From Moesziomyces globuligerus (lineage: Eukaryota; Basidiomycota; Ustilaginomycetes; Ustilaginales; Ustilaginaceae): a stretch of DNA of 64,000 nt. This document shows, piece after piece, positions 28,634-37,836 of this stretch. The notes under the pieces were generated by a model. It saw nothing but the letters and a program-made list of their open reading frames with translations. It was not told where the DNA came from and did no database searches. The translations under genes and the position numbers were made by a program. Within the stretch, counting starts at the first letter, position 1. Every line of letters begins with the position of its first letter. Location: the NCBI GenBank assembly GCA_030849465.1, contig JARVLF010000015.1, positions 434,001 through 498,000 on the forward strand. The letters are read 5' to 3'.

Positions 28634-30070
28634 TCAAAAGCGGGAGCGCTTGCTGCCTTCCGGAGCGCCGGTCTGGCGTTTGCGCTTGGGTATCGCGGCG
28701 CCGGCGCCCGGAGCAGGGCCAAAGCCGATGCCGGCGGGCATGTCGCGCTTCTCCTTTTGGGCGTTCTTCCTCCTCCTGCGCTCGAGGGCCTTCTTGAGCT
28801 GCTTCTTCTCCTGTCCCGAAGCCCTCTGTCCCTGCTGGTTACCCGTGCCGGCGAGGCGATCGTACTTGTCCTTGAGGAGCATCTGCTTGATCTCGGCCTT
28901 CTTGGGGTAGAAGGGCTGAAGGCCCTTTTCGACGCGTTCCTTGTTTTGCGTCTTGATGCGCGACTTGACCGTCGACTCTCGCTGGCGCCGTTCGCGCTCG
29001 CCCGCCAGGCCCTCTGCCCTGCGTAGCGCGGCCTCGACCTTGGCGCGCTCTTCGCGGATGGTGTTGGCATGGTCCGACTTGGCCTTGGGTCCCGCCTGGG
29101 TGGCCTCCTGCTTCTTGAGCTTGGCAAGCGTCTTCTTGAGCGTGGCGAGCTCGTCGCTGAAGAGCTCGGGGAGGAAGGCGTAGGACTTGGAGAAGAGGTC
29201 CTTGTTGACGCTGCCAGAGAGCGACTCGAAGCGCGGGTCGCGCACGTGGGTCGCGCCCGTCTCGACGACGTTGCGGCGGCGCGAGACGGGCCGCTTGCTC
29301 GAGACCTCGGTGGGCGCGTTCTTGTTGGCGCGCTTGGCGAGCTCCTTGCGCTCGCGCTCCTGGCGTTTCTGCTCGCGCTGCCGCCGCGACTCGGCCCACG
29401 CATCGTCGCCCTGCGTCGAGGGCCCGGCTCCGCTGCCGCTCAGCTGACGCAGACGCTCGCGCACCTCTCGCCGCTTCTGCTCGAGCGCCTCGTCCGCATC
29501 CTTCGCTTTGGTCTTGGTACCGCGCACGGGCTGCTTGCCCGCAGCTTGGCGAGCAAGGCGCCGACGGTCTTCGGCGAATTCGTCTTCTTCGAGGTCCGAG
29601 ATGTCGGGCTCGGAGAAGTCGTCGCCGTCTTCGCTGTCCGAGGCATCCATCTGCTTGCGCGCCTTCATGAGGGCGGAAAAGGGGATTTGCTTCATCTGCT
29701 GCTTCAAGTCGTCTTCGTCCAGATCAGAGCCAGCATCTTCGCTGCTGTAGTCCGACTGGCCGCCGGCGCTAGCCTGTTCGACCGAGGCATCATCCTGCTC
29801 GTCATCGTCGTCCGAGTCAGCCTCGAGATCCGAGTCGTCCATGAATTGCGCATATTTTGGCTGCTGCTCTTCGTCGTCCGATGCGCCACCTTCCAGGTCC
29901 GTGGGGACATCGCTGTGATCGGATCCTTCGACGTCCGAGTCGAGCTCGCTGGCCGAGTCGAGGTGGAGCGAGCCGGCGTCCGAGCCTTCCGAATCCTGCT
30001 CGAAGAGCGTTGCATTGTTTGCCTTCCAGCTCGAGGCCGCGGCACCATCTTGCGACGACTGTTTGGCCAT
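28634..30070 (-). CDS. RRP36: rRNA biogenesis protein Rrp36
   Basis: 478 residues from the ATG at 30070 (MAKQSSQDGAA); five earlier codons begin with TTG and are discarded. The N-terminal half is acidic and Ser-rich, with long Asp/Glu runs. The C-terminal half is the Rrp36 domain: RDPRFESLSGSVNKDLFSKSYAFL, a long Lys/Arg/Glu helix, RESTVKSRIKTQNKERVEKGLQPFYPKK and a basic end (KKALERRRRKNAQKEKRDMP). Rrp36 is a component of early 90S pre-ribosomes and is required for cleavages at sites A0, A1 and A2 toward 18S rRNA. It is transcribed divergently from Utp7, another 90S factor, across about 500 bp. High confidence. Confidence 0.92.
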   Translation of the reverse strand: MAKQSSQDGAAASSWKANNATLFEQDSEGSDAGSLHLDSASELDSDVEGSDHSDVPTDLEGGASDDEEQQPKYAQFMDDSDLEADSDDDDEQDDASVEQASAGGQSDYSSEDAGSDLDEDDLKQQMKQIPFSALMKARKQMDASDSEDGDDFSEPDISDLEEDEFAEDRRRLARQAAGKQPVRGTKTKAKDADEALEQKRREVRERLRQLSGSGAGPSTQGDDAWAESRRQREQKRQERERKELAKRANKNAPTEVSSKRPVSRRRNVVETGATHVRDPRFESLSGSVNKDLFSKSYAFLPELFSDELATLKKTLAKLKKQEATQAGPKAKSDHANTIREERAKVEAALRRAEGLAGERERRQRESTVKSRIKTQNKERVEKGLQPFYPKKAEIKQMLLKDKYDRLAGTGNQQGQRASGQEKKQLKKALERRRRKNAQKEKRDMPAGIGFGPAPGAGAAIPKRKRQTGAPEGSKRSRF

Positions 30071-30581
30071 GGCTCGATGCGACAAGCTGACAGTGATCGA
30101 TGGCAGGGTGGCTGGTGCGAATGGACCAGGATGGCAAGGATGGCGTCAAAGCGGCCAAAGTGGAGCTCTCTCGGCTGCAGCTCTCAGCGGCGCTCAAGCA
30201 TCCTGCGCAATTTTCCGCAGGTGGCGCAAGAGGCGGCTGGGCAGCAGGGCAGCTTGCCGCGAAAAAAACTAAATTTTGGGCTGCGAGCTCAGGGTTCGGT
30301 TTTCGGAGCAAAAAAGTTGCGGGCTGCACACGGCGGTCTAGCGGTGTGGATTTTTTTTTCTTCCCGCGACACTCACAAGTAGCGCTGCAGCCAACGGTCG
30401 AGTTTGGTGTGGAGCTGGTACGACACCATCACCTCGAGACCAGCCACCAAACACTCGACCCTCGACCCGTCCTCGGCATCTACACCAGCGTCTACAGCTG
30501 CACTTGCATCCCGCAACATCCAACGTCTGCTCTCTTCACCCTCGCAGCCGCTCGCACGCACGTTAGAGCGCTTCACACACC
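30071..30581. promoter_or_regulatory. Shared divergent promoter region of rrp36 and utp7
   Basis: 511 bp between the ATGs of two 90S pre-ribosome genes. It contains A/T tracts (GAAAAAAACTAAATTTTGGG near 30259 and a T8 run near 30351) that stand out in GC-rich DNA and are candidate poly(dA:dT) or RRPE-like nucleosome-free elements. No coding capacity is supported. Confidence 0.5.
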
Positions 30582-32495
30582 ATGGAGGCTGGACCTTCGC
30601 AGCCGTCTCGCTCCGCGAGTGGATCCAAAAGGAGCGGCGCCAAGAAGGCCTACCACAGTCAGGATGCACTGGATAAGCAGGCGCACTCGATCTCGGCGGC
30701 CACGTCGCTGCCACGTGCGCTTGAGCGCTCTGCGCCCGCCGCGGTGCGCGACGCACCGCTGCCCAAGTCCGTGACCAACATCAAGGACAAGAAGCTCAAG
30801 AGCAAGCTCGCGCACCAGCACCTCTCGCAGAAGCGTGCAGCTGAGGCGGCGCGGCTGGCCAACGAGTATCTAAACACGGCGGCGCCGGGCGAGGGCGCCG
30901 GCATGATCGAAACCGAAGGCGAGCTCGAGCGCACCTTCAAGGTGACGCAGGCGCAGATCCGCGACAACGTCGGCATCGACACGGCCACCAAGGGCTTCGA
31001 GCTCAAGCTCGACGGTGGCAAGCAGGGGGTCGGGCTGGGACCCTACCGATGCGACTATACGCGCAATGGCCGTCACCTCGTCATCGGAGGCAGGAAGGGC
31101 CATCTCGCAGCGTTCGATTGGCAGACGGGCAAGCTGAGCTGCGAGATCCAGGTGCGCGAGACGGTGCGCGACGTCAAGTGGCTCCACAACAGCAGCTTCT
31201 TCGCTGCGGCGCAGAAGAAGTACGTCTACATCTACGACGACGCCGGCATAGAGATCCACAAGCTCAAGAACCACACCGACGTCAATCGGCTCGAGTTCCT
31301 GCCCTACCACTTCCTCCTCGCCTCGGTCGGCGCCACGGGCTATCTCAAGTACCAGGACACCTCGACGGGCACGCTCATCAGCCAGCACCGCACCGGCTTG
31401 GGCAACTGCAACACCATGACGCAGAACCCGCTCACCGCCGTGCTGCATCTCGGCCACTCGAACGGCACCGTGACACTCTGGACGCCCAACCTCTCCACGC
31501 CGGCGGTCAAGCTGCTGGCGCACCGCGGGCCCGTGTCGGGCATCTCGATCGACGCGCGCAACGGCGGCCGCGACATGGCGACGTGCGGCATGGACGGCAC
31601 CATCAAGGTGTGGGATACGCGCATGCTCGGCAAGGGTCCCCGGCGCGAGTGGCAGGCGCGTCGGCCCGCCTCGGATCTGCAGTACTCGCAGCGCGGCCTG
31701 CTCGGTGTCGCCTGGGGCCCGCACGTTTCGGTGTACGACACGAGTGCGCCGCTCGGCAACGCGCCTCCGGGGCCGTACATCACACAGGGCTTCCCGCGCG
31801 CCGAGCCGCTGCAGGTCAAGTTCTGCCCCTTTGAGGACGTGCTCGGTGTCGGTCATGCCGGCGGCTTCACTTCGCTGCTGGTTCCTGGAGCAGGTGAGCC
31901 CAACTTTGACTCGGCGGAGCTCGATCCGTTCGAGTCGCGTACGGCGCGCCGAGAGCGCGAGGTGCACCAGCTGCTCGACAAGATCGCGCCCGAGCTCATC
32001 TCGGTCGACTCGTCCATCCTCGGCTCGGTGCGCGTCGCCGAGACCAACGTCTCGGCCGCCGAACAGGAGCGTATCATGGCCGACCTCGCGCGCCGAAATC
32101 CGGACGCGGTGGTGCGCAGTGCAGACGGCAGACCCTACGCCCAGCTCTCGCGCATCGAGCGCATGCAGCTCGACAATCCGGACGCCGATCCGCTCGAACA
32201 CGACGCCGATTGGAACGCAGAGGGGACCGGATCGTTGGCCGACAAGGTCGCGGCGCACGACACCGCCCCGCAGCCCAAGGAGAAGAACCGCATGCGCGGC
32301 AAGAACAAGGCGCTCAGCAGATACCTCCGCAAGAAGCGCGCCAACGTCGTCGATCCCAACCGCATCGCCGTCAAGGCGCGCATGGACAAGATGCGCAAGC
32401 ACGAGCAGGAGCAGCGCAAGCGCAAGGCCGCTGCGGGCATCGCACAGGACGACGAGACCTTCTCGGCTCTCGACATGTTCAACAAACGCTCCTAG
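30582..32495 (+). CDS. UTP7: U3 snoRNP protein Utp7 (WDR46), WD40
   Basis: 637 residues, one exon, context ACC-ATGG. A basic N-terminus is followed by the Utp7/WDR46 core: YRCDYTRNGRHLVIGGRKGHLAAFDW, VRDVKWLHNSSFFAAAQKKYVYIYD, EIHKLKNHTDVNRLEFLPYHFLLASVG and GMDGTIKVWDTRM. After the WD40 propeller (about 160-415) comes the family-specific C-terminal BING4CT region (FCPFEDVLGVGHAGGFTSLLVPGAGEPNFDS). A basic tail (KNRMRGKNKALSRYLRKKRANVVDPN) follows. Utp7 acts in the SSU processome on 35S pre-rRNA in the nucleolus. Its head-to-head placement with Rrp36 suggests co-expression. High confidence. Confidence 0.95.
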   Translation: MEAGPSQPSRSASGSKRSGAKKAYHSQDALDKQAHSISAATSLPRALERSAPAAVRDAPLPKSVTNIKDKKLKSKLAHQHLSQKRAAEAARLANEYLNTAAPGEGAGMIETEGELERTFKVTQAQIRDNVGIDTATKGFELKLDGGKQGVGLGPYRCDYTRNGRHLVIGGRKGHLAAFDWQTGKLSCEIQVRETVRDVKWLHNSSFFAAAQKKYVYIYDDAGIEIHKLKNHTDVNRLEFLPYHFLLASVGATGYLKYQDTSTGTLISQHRTGLGNCNTMTQNPLTAVLHLGHSNGTVTLWTPNLSTPAVKLLAHRGPVSGISIDARNGGRDMATCGMDGTIKVWDTRMLGKGPRREWQARRPASDLQYSQRGLLGVAWGPHVSVYDTSAPLGNAPPGPYITQGFPRAEPLQVKFCPFEDVLGVGHAGGFTSLLVPGAGEPNFDSAELDPFESRTARREREVHQLLDKIAPELISVDSSILGSVRVAETNVSAAEQERIMADLARRNPDAVVRSADGRPYAQLSRIERMQLDNPDADPLEHDADWNAEGTGSLADKVAAHDTAPQPKEKNRMRGKNKALSRYLRKKRANVVDPNRIAVKARMDKMRKHEQEQRKRKAAAGIAQDDETFSALDMFNKRS

Positions 32496-32553
32496 CAGAC
32501 CAGGCGGAATGACTACAGTTGCATGTGACTCTGAAGAGGGGGGAAAATGTGGT

Positions 32554-33846
32554 TTACTGGAGCGAGTATTGTCCGTTGGTGTGCGAGATGTGGATGGTGG
32601 ATTTGGTGTCGAGGCTACGGCGACCGGCTTCGAGGATGGCGGTGGTGAGCACCGTGTCGCGGATGGTGGGGAGGACCGAGTCGTAGTGGGCGACGGAGCG
32701 TTCGCCGCGGTTGATGCGCGTGCAGGCGGTGACAAAGTTCTCGAGCGAGATGTAGCCGTAGCCGTGCTGGCCTGCAAAGTAGCCCTCGGCGTCGGGCGTG
32801 TAGCGCATGTAGAACGGGTTAAAGTCGGTGCACGATCCGCCCGTCACACCCTGCGAGGCATCTTCCTTTGTGAACTGGTAGCCGCGACGTGCCTGGTTGA
32901 TGCGCGTCTCTCCTGCTGCGCCGACATAGTGGAAGTGCTGTTCCGAATGCACACCCGCTCCCTGCGGTGCCGACCACGAAGCCGTAAAGACCGCCGTGGC
33001 CTTCTTGCACTCCTGGACGCTGGCGTCTGCGTTGAGGATGGCGAAATCCACCAGCAGCGTGATCGTGTCTTCGGTACCAGCAACACAGCCCTTGGAAGTA
33101 GCAATCCCCTGCGATCCGGACGCAGTGACACGCACCGGGAGCGCTCGACCTTGCGTCATCCACAGACACACGTCGATGTGGTGCGAATTGAGGTAGTACG
33201 AGATGTCGCTATCGCGACCCGCCCAGGCCTTGAACGTCTCGAGCTGATTCTTGGGCTGGCTCATGTACGAGTAGAAGTAGTTCATATCGCCCAATTCGTC
33301 CCTTGCCCTCTGCCTTGCATCCGCATATGCCGGATCGAACCTCTTGTGATGCTCGACCATGCACAGCACACCATGCTCCTCGGCGGCCCGGACGAGCTTC
33401 TGGTGATGTTCGAGCGTCTGCGTAGCGGGCTTGGTGACGAGCACGTGGATCTTGCGTTGGATCGCGTACATGGCGATGTCAAAGTGCGTCGAATCGGGCG
33501 TAAAGATGGTGATGGCGTCTCCGGCCAAGAGCGAATCGATCGCCTTCTTGTAGGCATCTGCATCCCGAACCCCAGCCTCGGGATAGCCGGTAAAGGTGGT
33601 GTCCATCTCGCGATACTTGTGCTCGATATTGCGCCGAAAGTGGTCGCGGATACCGGCAAACTTATCGCCGTTGGTGCCGACCATCTTGATCTCGGGCGCG
33701 ACCAGTCCGCGACGACGCAGGTCGAACATCACCAGCCCCACCACGCCGAGCTTCTTGTCCGAGGGCGACTGCGAGTTGCCCACGAAGCCCGTCGTGTATT
33801 CGCCCGTGCCCACCGCGAGCACCGTTGGAAGTCCCTTGCCTGTCAT
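32554..33846 (-). CDS. Gfo/Idh/MocA-family NAD(P)-dependent oxidoreductase
   Basis: 430 residues. N-terminal Rossmann half: LPTVLAVGTGEYTTGFVG is the nucleotide-binding region, the strand AITIFTPDSTHFDIAMYAI follows, and VLVTKPATQTLEHH contains the Lys-Pro pair typical of the family (usually EKP, here TKP). The C-terminal half has GDMNYFYSYM, then SDISYYLNSHHIDVCLW, where the conserved catalytic-type His sits. The family oxidises or reduces sugars and related polyols; neither cofactor nor substrate can be decided here. The glycine pattern at the N-terminus is unusual (GTGEYTTGF rather than GxGxxG spacing with alanines). No signal peptide, so presumably cytosolic. A TATA-like box lies about 70 bp upstream of the start. 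Confidence 0.82.
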   Translation of the reverse strand: MTGKGLPTVLAVGTGEYTTGFVGNSQSPSDKKLGVVGLVMFDLRRRGLVAPEIKMVGTNGDKFAGIRDHFRRNIEHKYREMDTTFTGYPEAGVRDADAYKKAIDSLLAGDAITIFTPDSTHFDIAMYAIQRKIHVLVTKPATQTLEHHQKLVRAAEEHGVLCMVEHHKRFDPAYADARQRARDELGDMNYFYSYMSQPKNQLETFKAWAGRDSDISYYLNSHHIDVCLWMTQGRALPVRVTASGSQGIATSKGCVAGTEDTITLLVDFAILNADASVQECKKATAVFTASWSAPQGAGVHSEQHFHYVGAAGETRINQARRGYQFTKEDASQGVTGGSCTDFNPFYMRYTPDAEGYFAGQHGYGYISLENFVTACTRINRGERSVAHYDSVLPTIRDTVLTTAILEAGRRSLDTKSTIHISHTNGQYSLQ

Positions 33847-34309
33847 GATCTGTCGTGCTAGCTGGGTTGGTGGAGTGGTGGTGGTGGACCCAAAAGGCGC
33901 GCAAGCAATTGCGTTTTATACCCGGGGAGAGGCGTGGGGGGAGCCAGGTGTTGGCCAGGCAAGGTGTTGGTCGGACAGCGGACCGTGCAGATCCGGTCGT
34001 GCAGACAAATTACCGACACTCCTCCTTCGCCCACCCCACGTCGAACCCTCTTTTCCCCCCGTGCTCACAACCTCGCACCACACTCGGAACAACTTGCTCC
34101 CCACACCAAATGCACCCAAATCGACTTTACCGCCCCACACGCTTCCCCCCACTGCCAACGCCTCGTCGCAGATCTGTGCTCATCGGGACACCACCTCCAC
34201 GGCCATGTCTCATGGACTGTGCACGTAGATGCGTCTCTAACCTCTTGTATTGAGTATTCGCACGAAGCTGTGTAAAACGTAGCAGACCATTCAGGCGGGC
34301 CGAAAGAGG
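33847..34309. other. Intergenic between sac1 and the oxidoreductase gene
   Basis: 463 bp: 3' end of Sac1 and promoter of the oxidoreductase, both minus strand. Pyrimidine-rich on the plus strand; no gene is seen. Confidence 0.5.
33914..33920 (-). promoter_or_regulatory. TATA box of the oxidoreductase gene
   Basis: TATAAAA on the minus strand about 70 bp upstream of the ATG at 33846. Confidence 0.55.
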
Positions 34310-36328
34310 CTACGAGGGGATCGAGTAGGCCTGGCCGCGTCTGCCCGCATTCGAGGCCGCGGGCCTCGGCTTGGCGTCTCCGTTGCTCGTGCGCTGGCCT
34401 TTGAACGGGTTGACCACGCCGGTGCGACCCTTGCTGCCGGACTTGAAGCCGGGACCGTCGTAGAAGATGGTCTCGTCCGGACGGTTGAGTGTGGGCCAGG
34501 CGACGTAGTCGAGACCGCGCGAGACCATGAACTGCATGCAGCCGACGGCGACGACGAGCCAGAGCGTGAAGAAGTACACGGTAGACGAAGTGGACGTGAC
34601 GACCTCGCCGGCCTTGTTACCTGCAACCGAGGCAACCGCATGGCGAGGCAGCACGACGCTGGCAACGAGCATGACCAGGGCAAACAGCAGCACCCAAGGC
34701 ATGGCGCGCACGAGCAGCGCACGCTGGTCGGGATGCGGCAGCCCCTTGGACGGCTCCCAGGCGCCCGTAAAGAGGTCGTAGGCATCCTGGCGCGCGCCGT
34801 CAAAGTAGTTGTTCTTGATGTAGCGCGTGACCGAGTTGACGCCGTCCTGCAGCGCGCCCTCCTTGGAGCGCTTGCCCGTGCGCGTAAAGTCGGTCTTGAG
34901 CGCGCCCGTGCCCGAGTAGGCCTTGGAGATCCCATCCGCATGGTCCGCCCAGACGTTGCGGTAGACGTGCATAAACTCGGCATGCGCCTCCACCTTTTCC
35001 CCTGCCTCCAAGATGCCCACGGCACGCAACTGCTCGTTGAGCACCCACCGCGCCAGCGTACCCTGCACCACGTTGGTGCGGTCCAAGCAGTCCATGCAGT
35101 TGGTACGCACCACCGACGCCTGCTCGCTCACCACCTTGCCGTGCTCGACGCCAAAGTAGTCGCTGCTCTTGAGACCCTTGGTCTGCAGCCGCTCGATGAG
35201 ATCCATGACGCGCTCGAACTTCATCCCCTTGCATTCGTGGTGGAAGTCGTAGTAGGTGTAGTGGACGCGTGCATTGTGCAGCTTGTCCACCGCACGCTCG
35301 TACGCCTCCTTGACCGGCTTCTCGTAGCCCTTCTGGTTGACGAGGTTGACGAGGTAGTTGTCGCCGTACCGCGCCACCTGGTCTTCAAAGTGGCGGCGCG
35401 TCGCCTCGGCGGTCTCGGGCTTCTCCATGATCTGCAGATCGGGCTTGTAGCGCAGGTTGTTGACCTCGGCCCAGAAGACGGGCACGCTGCCGCGCGTCTG
35501 GATGTAGCTCTTGCGGATCGAGCCGTCGGCCTTGACCATGGCCGGTCCGTCCTTGGGGTTGGTGATGACAAACTGCTCGGTCTCGTTGAAGTTGGACACG
35601 TTGCCGTCAAGGTCGATGCCGCGGGAAAAGTAGCGTGTGCCGACGCGGTGGCGCGAGCGACGCGCGATGAGGCCAAGCACAAAGGCGTGTTTGTTGATCT
35701 TGACCTGCTTGACCTCCAGGAACCCGAAGACGCAGGGGAGGATGAAGCGCGACACGTCGTGGCCGCCCGACTGGGTAGCTTCGACGAAGCGCTGCATGAG
35801 GAAGCGATTCCAGAAGAAGCGGTCGTCGGCTCGCTGCCAGAAGGGAGCCGAGCGGTTGGAGATCGTCGCCTGGCGCTGCATGCTGCTCGTGAGATCGTAG
35901 CCGTAGCTAAAGTAGAAGGGTGCGCTGTAGAGGTGCGCCTTGAGCAGACCCAAAAGCGTCTTTTCGACGGGGTGCTTGAGCAGCGATGGGTTGGATTCCT
36001 TCTCGAGCGGGAGGACGCTGAACTCGGTGGCCATGTAGATGTCAGAGCCGGCGATCTCGGCGACCTTGTTCTTGTCGGTGATGACGACGAGGAACTCGGA
36101 GACATGGAGCTTGATGATGCCGACGATGCCGTGCACGTTCATGGTCTTGTCTGCGGCGGGAGTGGGGCCATGCTTGGCGAGACGGATGGTGGAGTCGTTG
36201 CGGTCGATGACGAGCACCTCGGAGGCGGCAGAAACGGAAGCCGAGGTGGGCTCGAACACGTACGCCTGGGGCGAGATACGCATGCGGAAGCCATCCCAAA
36301 GCTGGGGCAGCTCGTTTGAGGACGACAT
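34310..36328 (-). CDS. SAC1: Phosphoinositide phosphatase Sac1
   Basis: 672 residues from the ATG at 36328 (MSSSNELPQLWDGF); an earlier in-frame ATG at 36430 would add 34 residues without family character. The Sac domain spans about 60-500: GIIKLHVSEFLVVIT, FYFSYGYDLT, FFWNRFLMQRF, RGSVPVFWAEVN, and the catalytic loop RTNCMDCLDRTNVVQG, a CX5R(T) phosphatase signature near residue 410. Two hydrophobic helices near the C-terminus (WVLLFALVMLVASVVL and VYFFTLWLVVAVGCMQFM) anchor it in ER/Golgi membranes, as in yeast Sac1. It hydrolyses PI4P and other monophosphorylated phosphoinositides. High confidence. Confidence 0.95.
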   Translation of the reverse strand: MSSSNELPQLWDGFRMRISPQAYVFEPTSASVSAASEVLVIDRNDSTIRLAKHGPTPAADKTMNVHGIVGIIKLHVSEFLVVITDKNKVAEIAGSDIYMATEFSVLPLEKESNPSLLKHPVEKTLLGLLKAHLYSAPFYFSYGYDLTSSMQRQATISNRSAPFWQRADDRFFWNRFLMQRFVEATQSGGHDVSRFILPCVFGFLEVKQVKINKHAFVLGLIARRSRHRVGTRYFSRGIDLDGNVSNFNETEQFVITNPKDGPAMVKADGSIRKSYIQTRGSVPVFWAEVNNLRYKPDLQIMEKPETAEATRRHFEDQVARYGDNYLVNLVNQKGYEKPVKEAYERAVDKLHNARVHYTYYDFHHECKGMKFERVMDLIERLQTKGLKSSDYFGVEHGKVVSEQASVVRTNCMDCLDRTNVVQGTLARWVLNEQLRAVGILEAGEKVEAHAEFMHVYRNVWADHADGISKAYSGTGALKTDFTRTGKRSKEGALQDGVNSVTRYIKNNYFDGARQDAYDLFTGAWEPSKGLPHPDQRALLVRAMPWVLLFALVMLVASVVLPRHAVASVAGNKAGEVVTSTSSTVYFFTLWLVVAVGCMQFMVSRGLDYVAWPTLNRPDETIFYDGPGFKSGSKGRTGVVNPFKGQRTSNGDAKPRPAASNAGRRGQAYSIPS

Positions 36329-36927
36329 GATGACCGAATCGATAGATGCTGCTGATGGAGGTGGTAGCGACGAAGCAGGATGGGATCGGCGTGCGGCCAA
36401 TCTGGAAGACTGCAAGTGCGGCTGCCACAATCAGTGCGGAGAAGTGGCGGCTGAGCCGGCTGCGACTCGGTGCGAGTGCAGCGCAGCGTGTCAGAGCCGA
36501 GGCTGCTGGCTGTCGTCACTCGAAATTCCATTCGCACGCACATCTCCCTTGGGCCGTGCCCCTCTGGCAGCTCTCAGCTCTCGTTCAACTTGCTCCGTGA
36601 AAATCACTCTCCTGCCTGGGCTGCAAATCATCCCATCGGCCGATGCGGCAGGTCGAGATCGTCCGATCCGATTCAAGAAGGTTGCCTCGCAGCCCACACG
36701 CAGCTTGACACTTGGCGGGCATCATCAAGTGCGGCAATCGACAAACGGACGTGGCAAGATCTTTGGATATCGCAGCCTGGCTACATGTACAAGAGAGACA
36801 GAGAGGGCGACAGGAAGCCGATGGGCTTCATACGCCATCCCTGCTCTGGATTTTTTGGGGATGCGGTAAAGAGCAGCAGAAGCCCGCCGGATTGGACAAG
36901 CTGAGCGGCTCAGATGATGCTGGTCGT
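36329..36927. other. Intergenic between sac1 and eif3f
   Basis: 599 bp: promoter of Sac1 and 3' region of eIF3f. No gene or distinct element is recognised. Confidence 0.55.
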
Positions 36928-37836
36928 CTAGGTGAGGAGGGTGAGGCGCGACGAGACCTCGGCCTGGGCGCGGACGACGTTGGCGAGGTAGGATACCATG
37001 AGGACGTCTTGGAGGTGGGCGTTGAAGAGCGTCTCGAGCTTGTTGTCGTCCATGCCGGCGGGGACGACGCTGATGGTGTCGTTGAGGAAGCGGCCGACGG
37101 CCTTGTCGCCCTCCTTCTCACCGGCGATGACGGCGCGCACGTAGGAGAGCACGCGGTCGAGCTGAGCCTGCACCTGCTTGAGGCTGACGGCGAGCGCGTC
37201 GAGGTCGGTCAAAGGCGAGGCGACGTTCTGGGAGGCGAGGAGCGAGAGCGACGAGTGCTCTGGTGTCGAGTGGAGGAGGGTGGTGGGGAGCGGGAGGAAG
37301 ACGCAGTTCTCGGGCTTGGGAGCGGCGCCGAGGGGCGAGGAGATGTAGGACTTGATGCCGAGGCCCGAGGCTTGGGAGCCGTCGATGGAGGTGTCCATGG
37401 TCAGGTGGACGGCCTGGTGCGGGGCGGTCTCGCGCGAGTAGAAGTCCTGGATGAGGGCGGAGTAGGTGTTGAGCTCGGGCGAGGTGGCATACCAGCCGAC
37501 GATGACCTCGTCCGGTCGCACCTTTTGGCAGAGCTCAAACATGTTGCGGTGGTACTCCATGTCGACCTGCACCTGACCCTCCTCAGCATCCTCGAGATGT
37601 GGGACGGCGAAGCAGTTCTTGATCTCGATCTCGGACTCGGTGCGTGTGCCGAGCAGCGTGCCGATGACGCGGTGCTGGCCGTCGTTGCGGCGGAGGTAGT
37701 GGTCGAGGATGGAGAAGAGCGCGACGGGGTGGACGTGGACGCCAGTGACGGAGCGAGAGTGCATCACGCCCGAGCCTGCCGAGGCCGGGAAGTCGATGTG
37801 GAGCGCCGAAGACGACGAAGCGGGAGCGAGCGACAT
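36928..37836 (-). CDS. Translation initiation factor eIF3 subunit F, MPN domain
   Basis: 302 residues, one exon. The MPN domain (about 30-165) starts VTGVHVHPVALFSILDHYLRR, then RVIGTLLGTRTESEIEIKNCF, VDMEYHRNMFELCQKVRPDEVIVGWYAT and AVHLTMDTSI. It lacks the complete metal-binding JAMM set, as expected for eIF3f/Csn6-type MPN-minus proteins. The C-terminal helices (ALAVSLKQVQAQLDRVLSYVRAV, and the end DVLMVSYLANVVRAQAEVSSRLTLL) match eIF3f, where they join the eIF3 helical bundle. The role is in 40S-bound translation initiation. Divergent from Spt6 across 1.3 kb. Confidence 0.93.
   Translation of the reverse strand: MSLAPASSSSALHIDFPASAGSGVMHSRSVTGVHVHPVALFSILDHYLRRNDGQHRVIGTLLGTRTESEIEIKNCFAVPHLEDAEEGQVQVDMEYHRNMFELCQKVRPDEVIVGWYATSPELNTYSALIQDFYSRETAPHQAVHLTMDTSIDGSQASGLGIKSYISSPLGAAPKPENCVFLPLPTTLLHSTPEHSSLSLLASQNVASPLTDLDALAVSLKQVQAQLDRVLSYVRAVIAGEKEGDKAVGRFLNDTISVVPAGMDDNKLETLFNAHLQDVLMVSYLANVVRAQAEVSSRLTLLT

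Noticed and set aside
36329..36430. 34-residue N-terminal extension of Sac1 from the ATG at 36430
   Set aside because: The downstream ATG gives a family-like N-terminus; the extension is low complexity.
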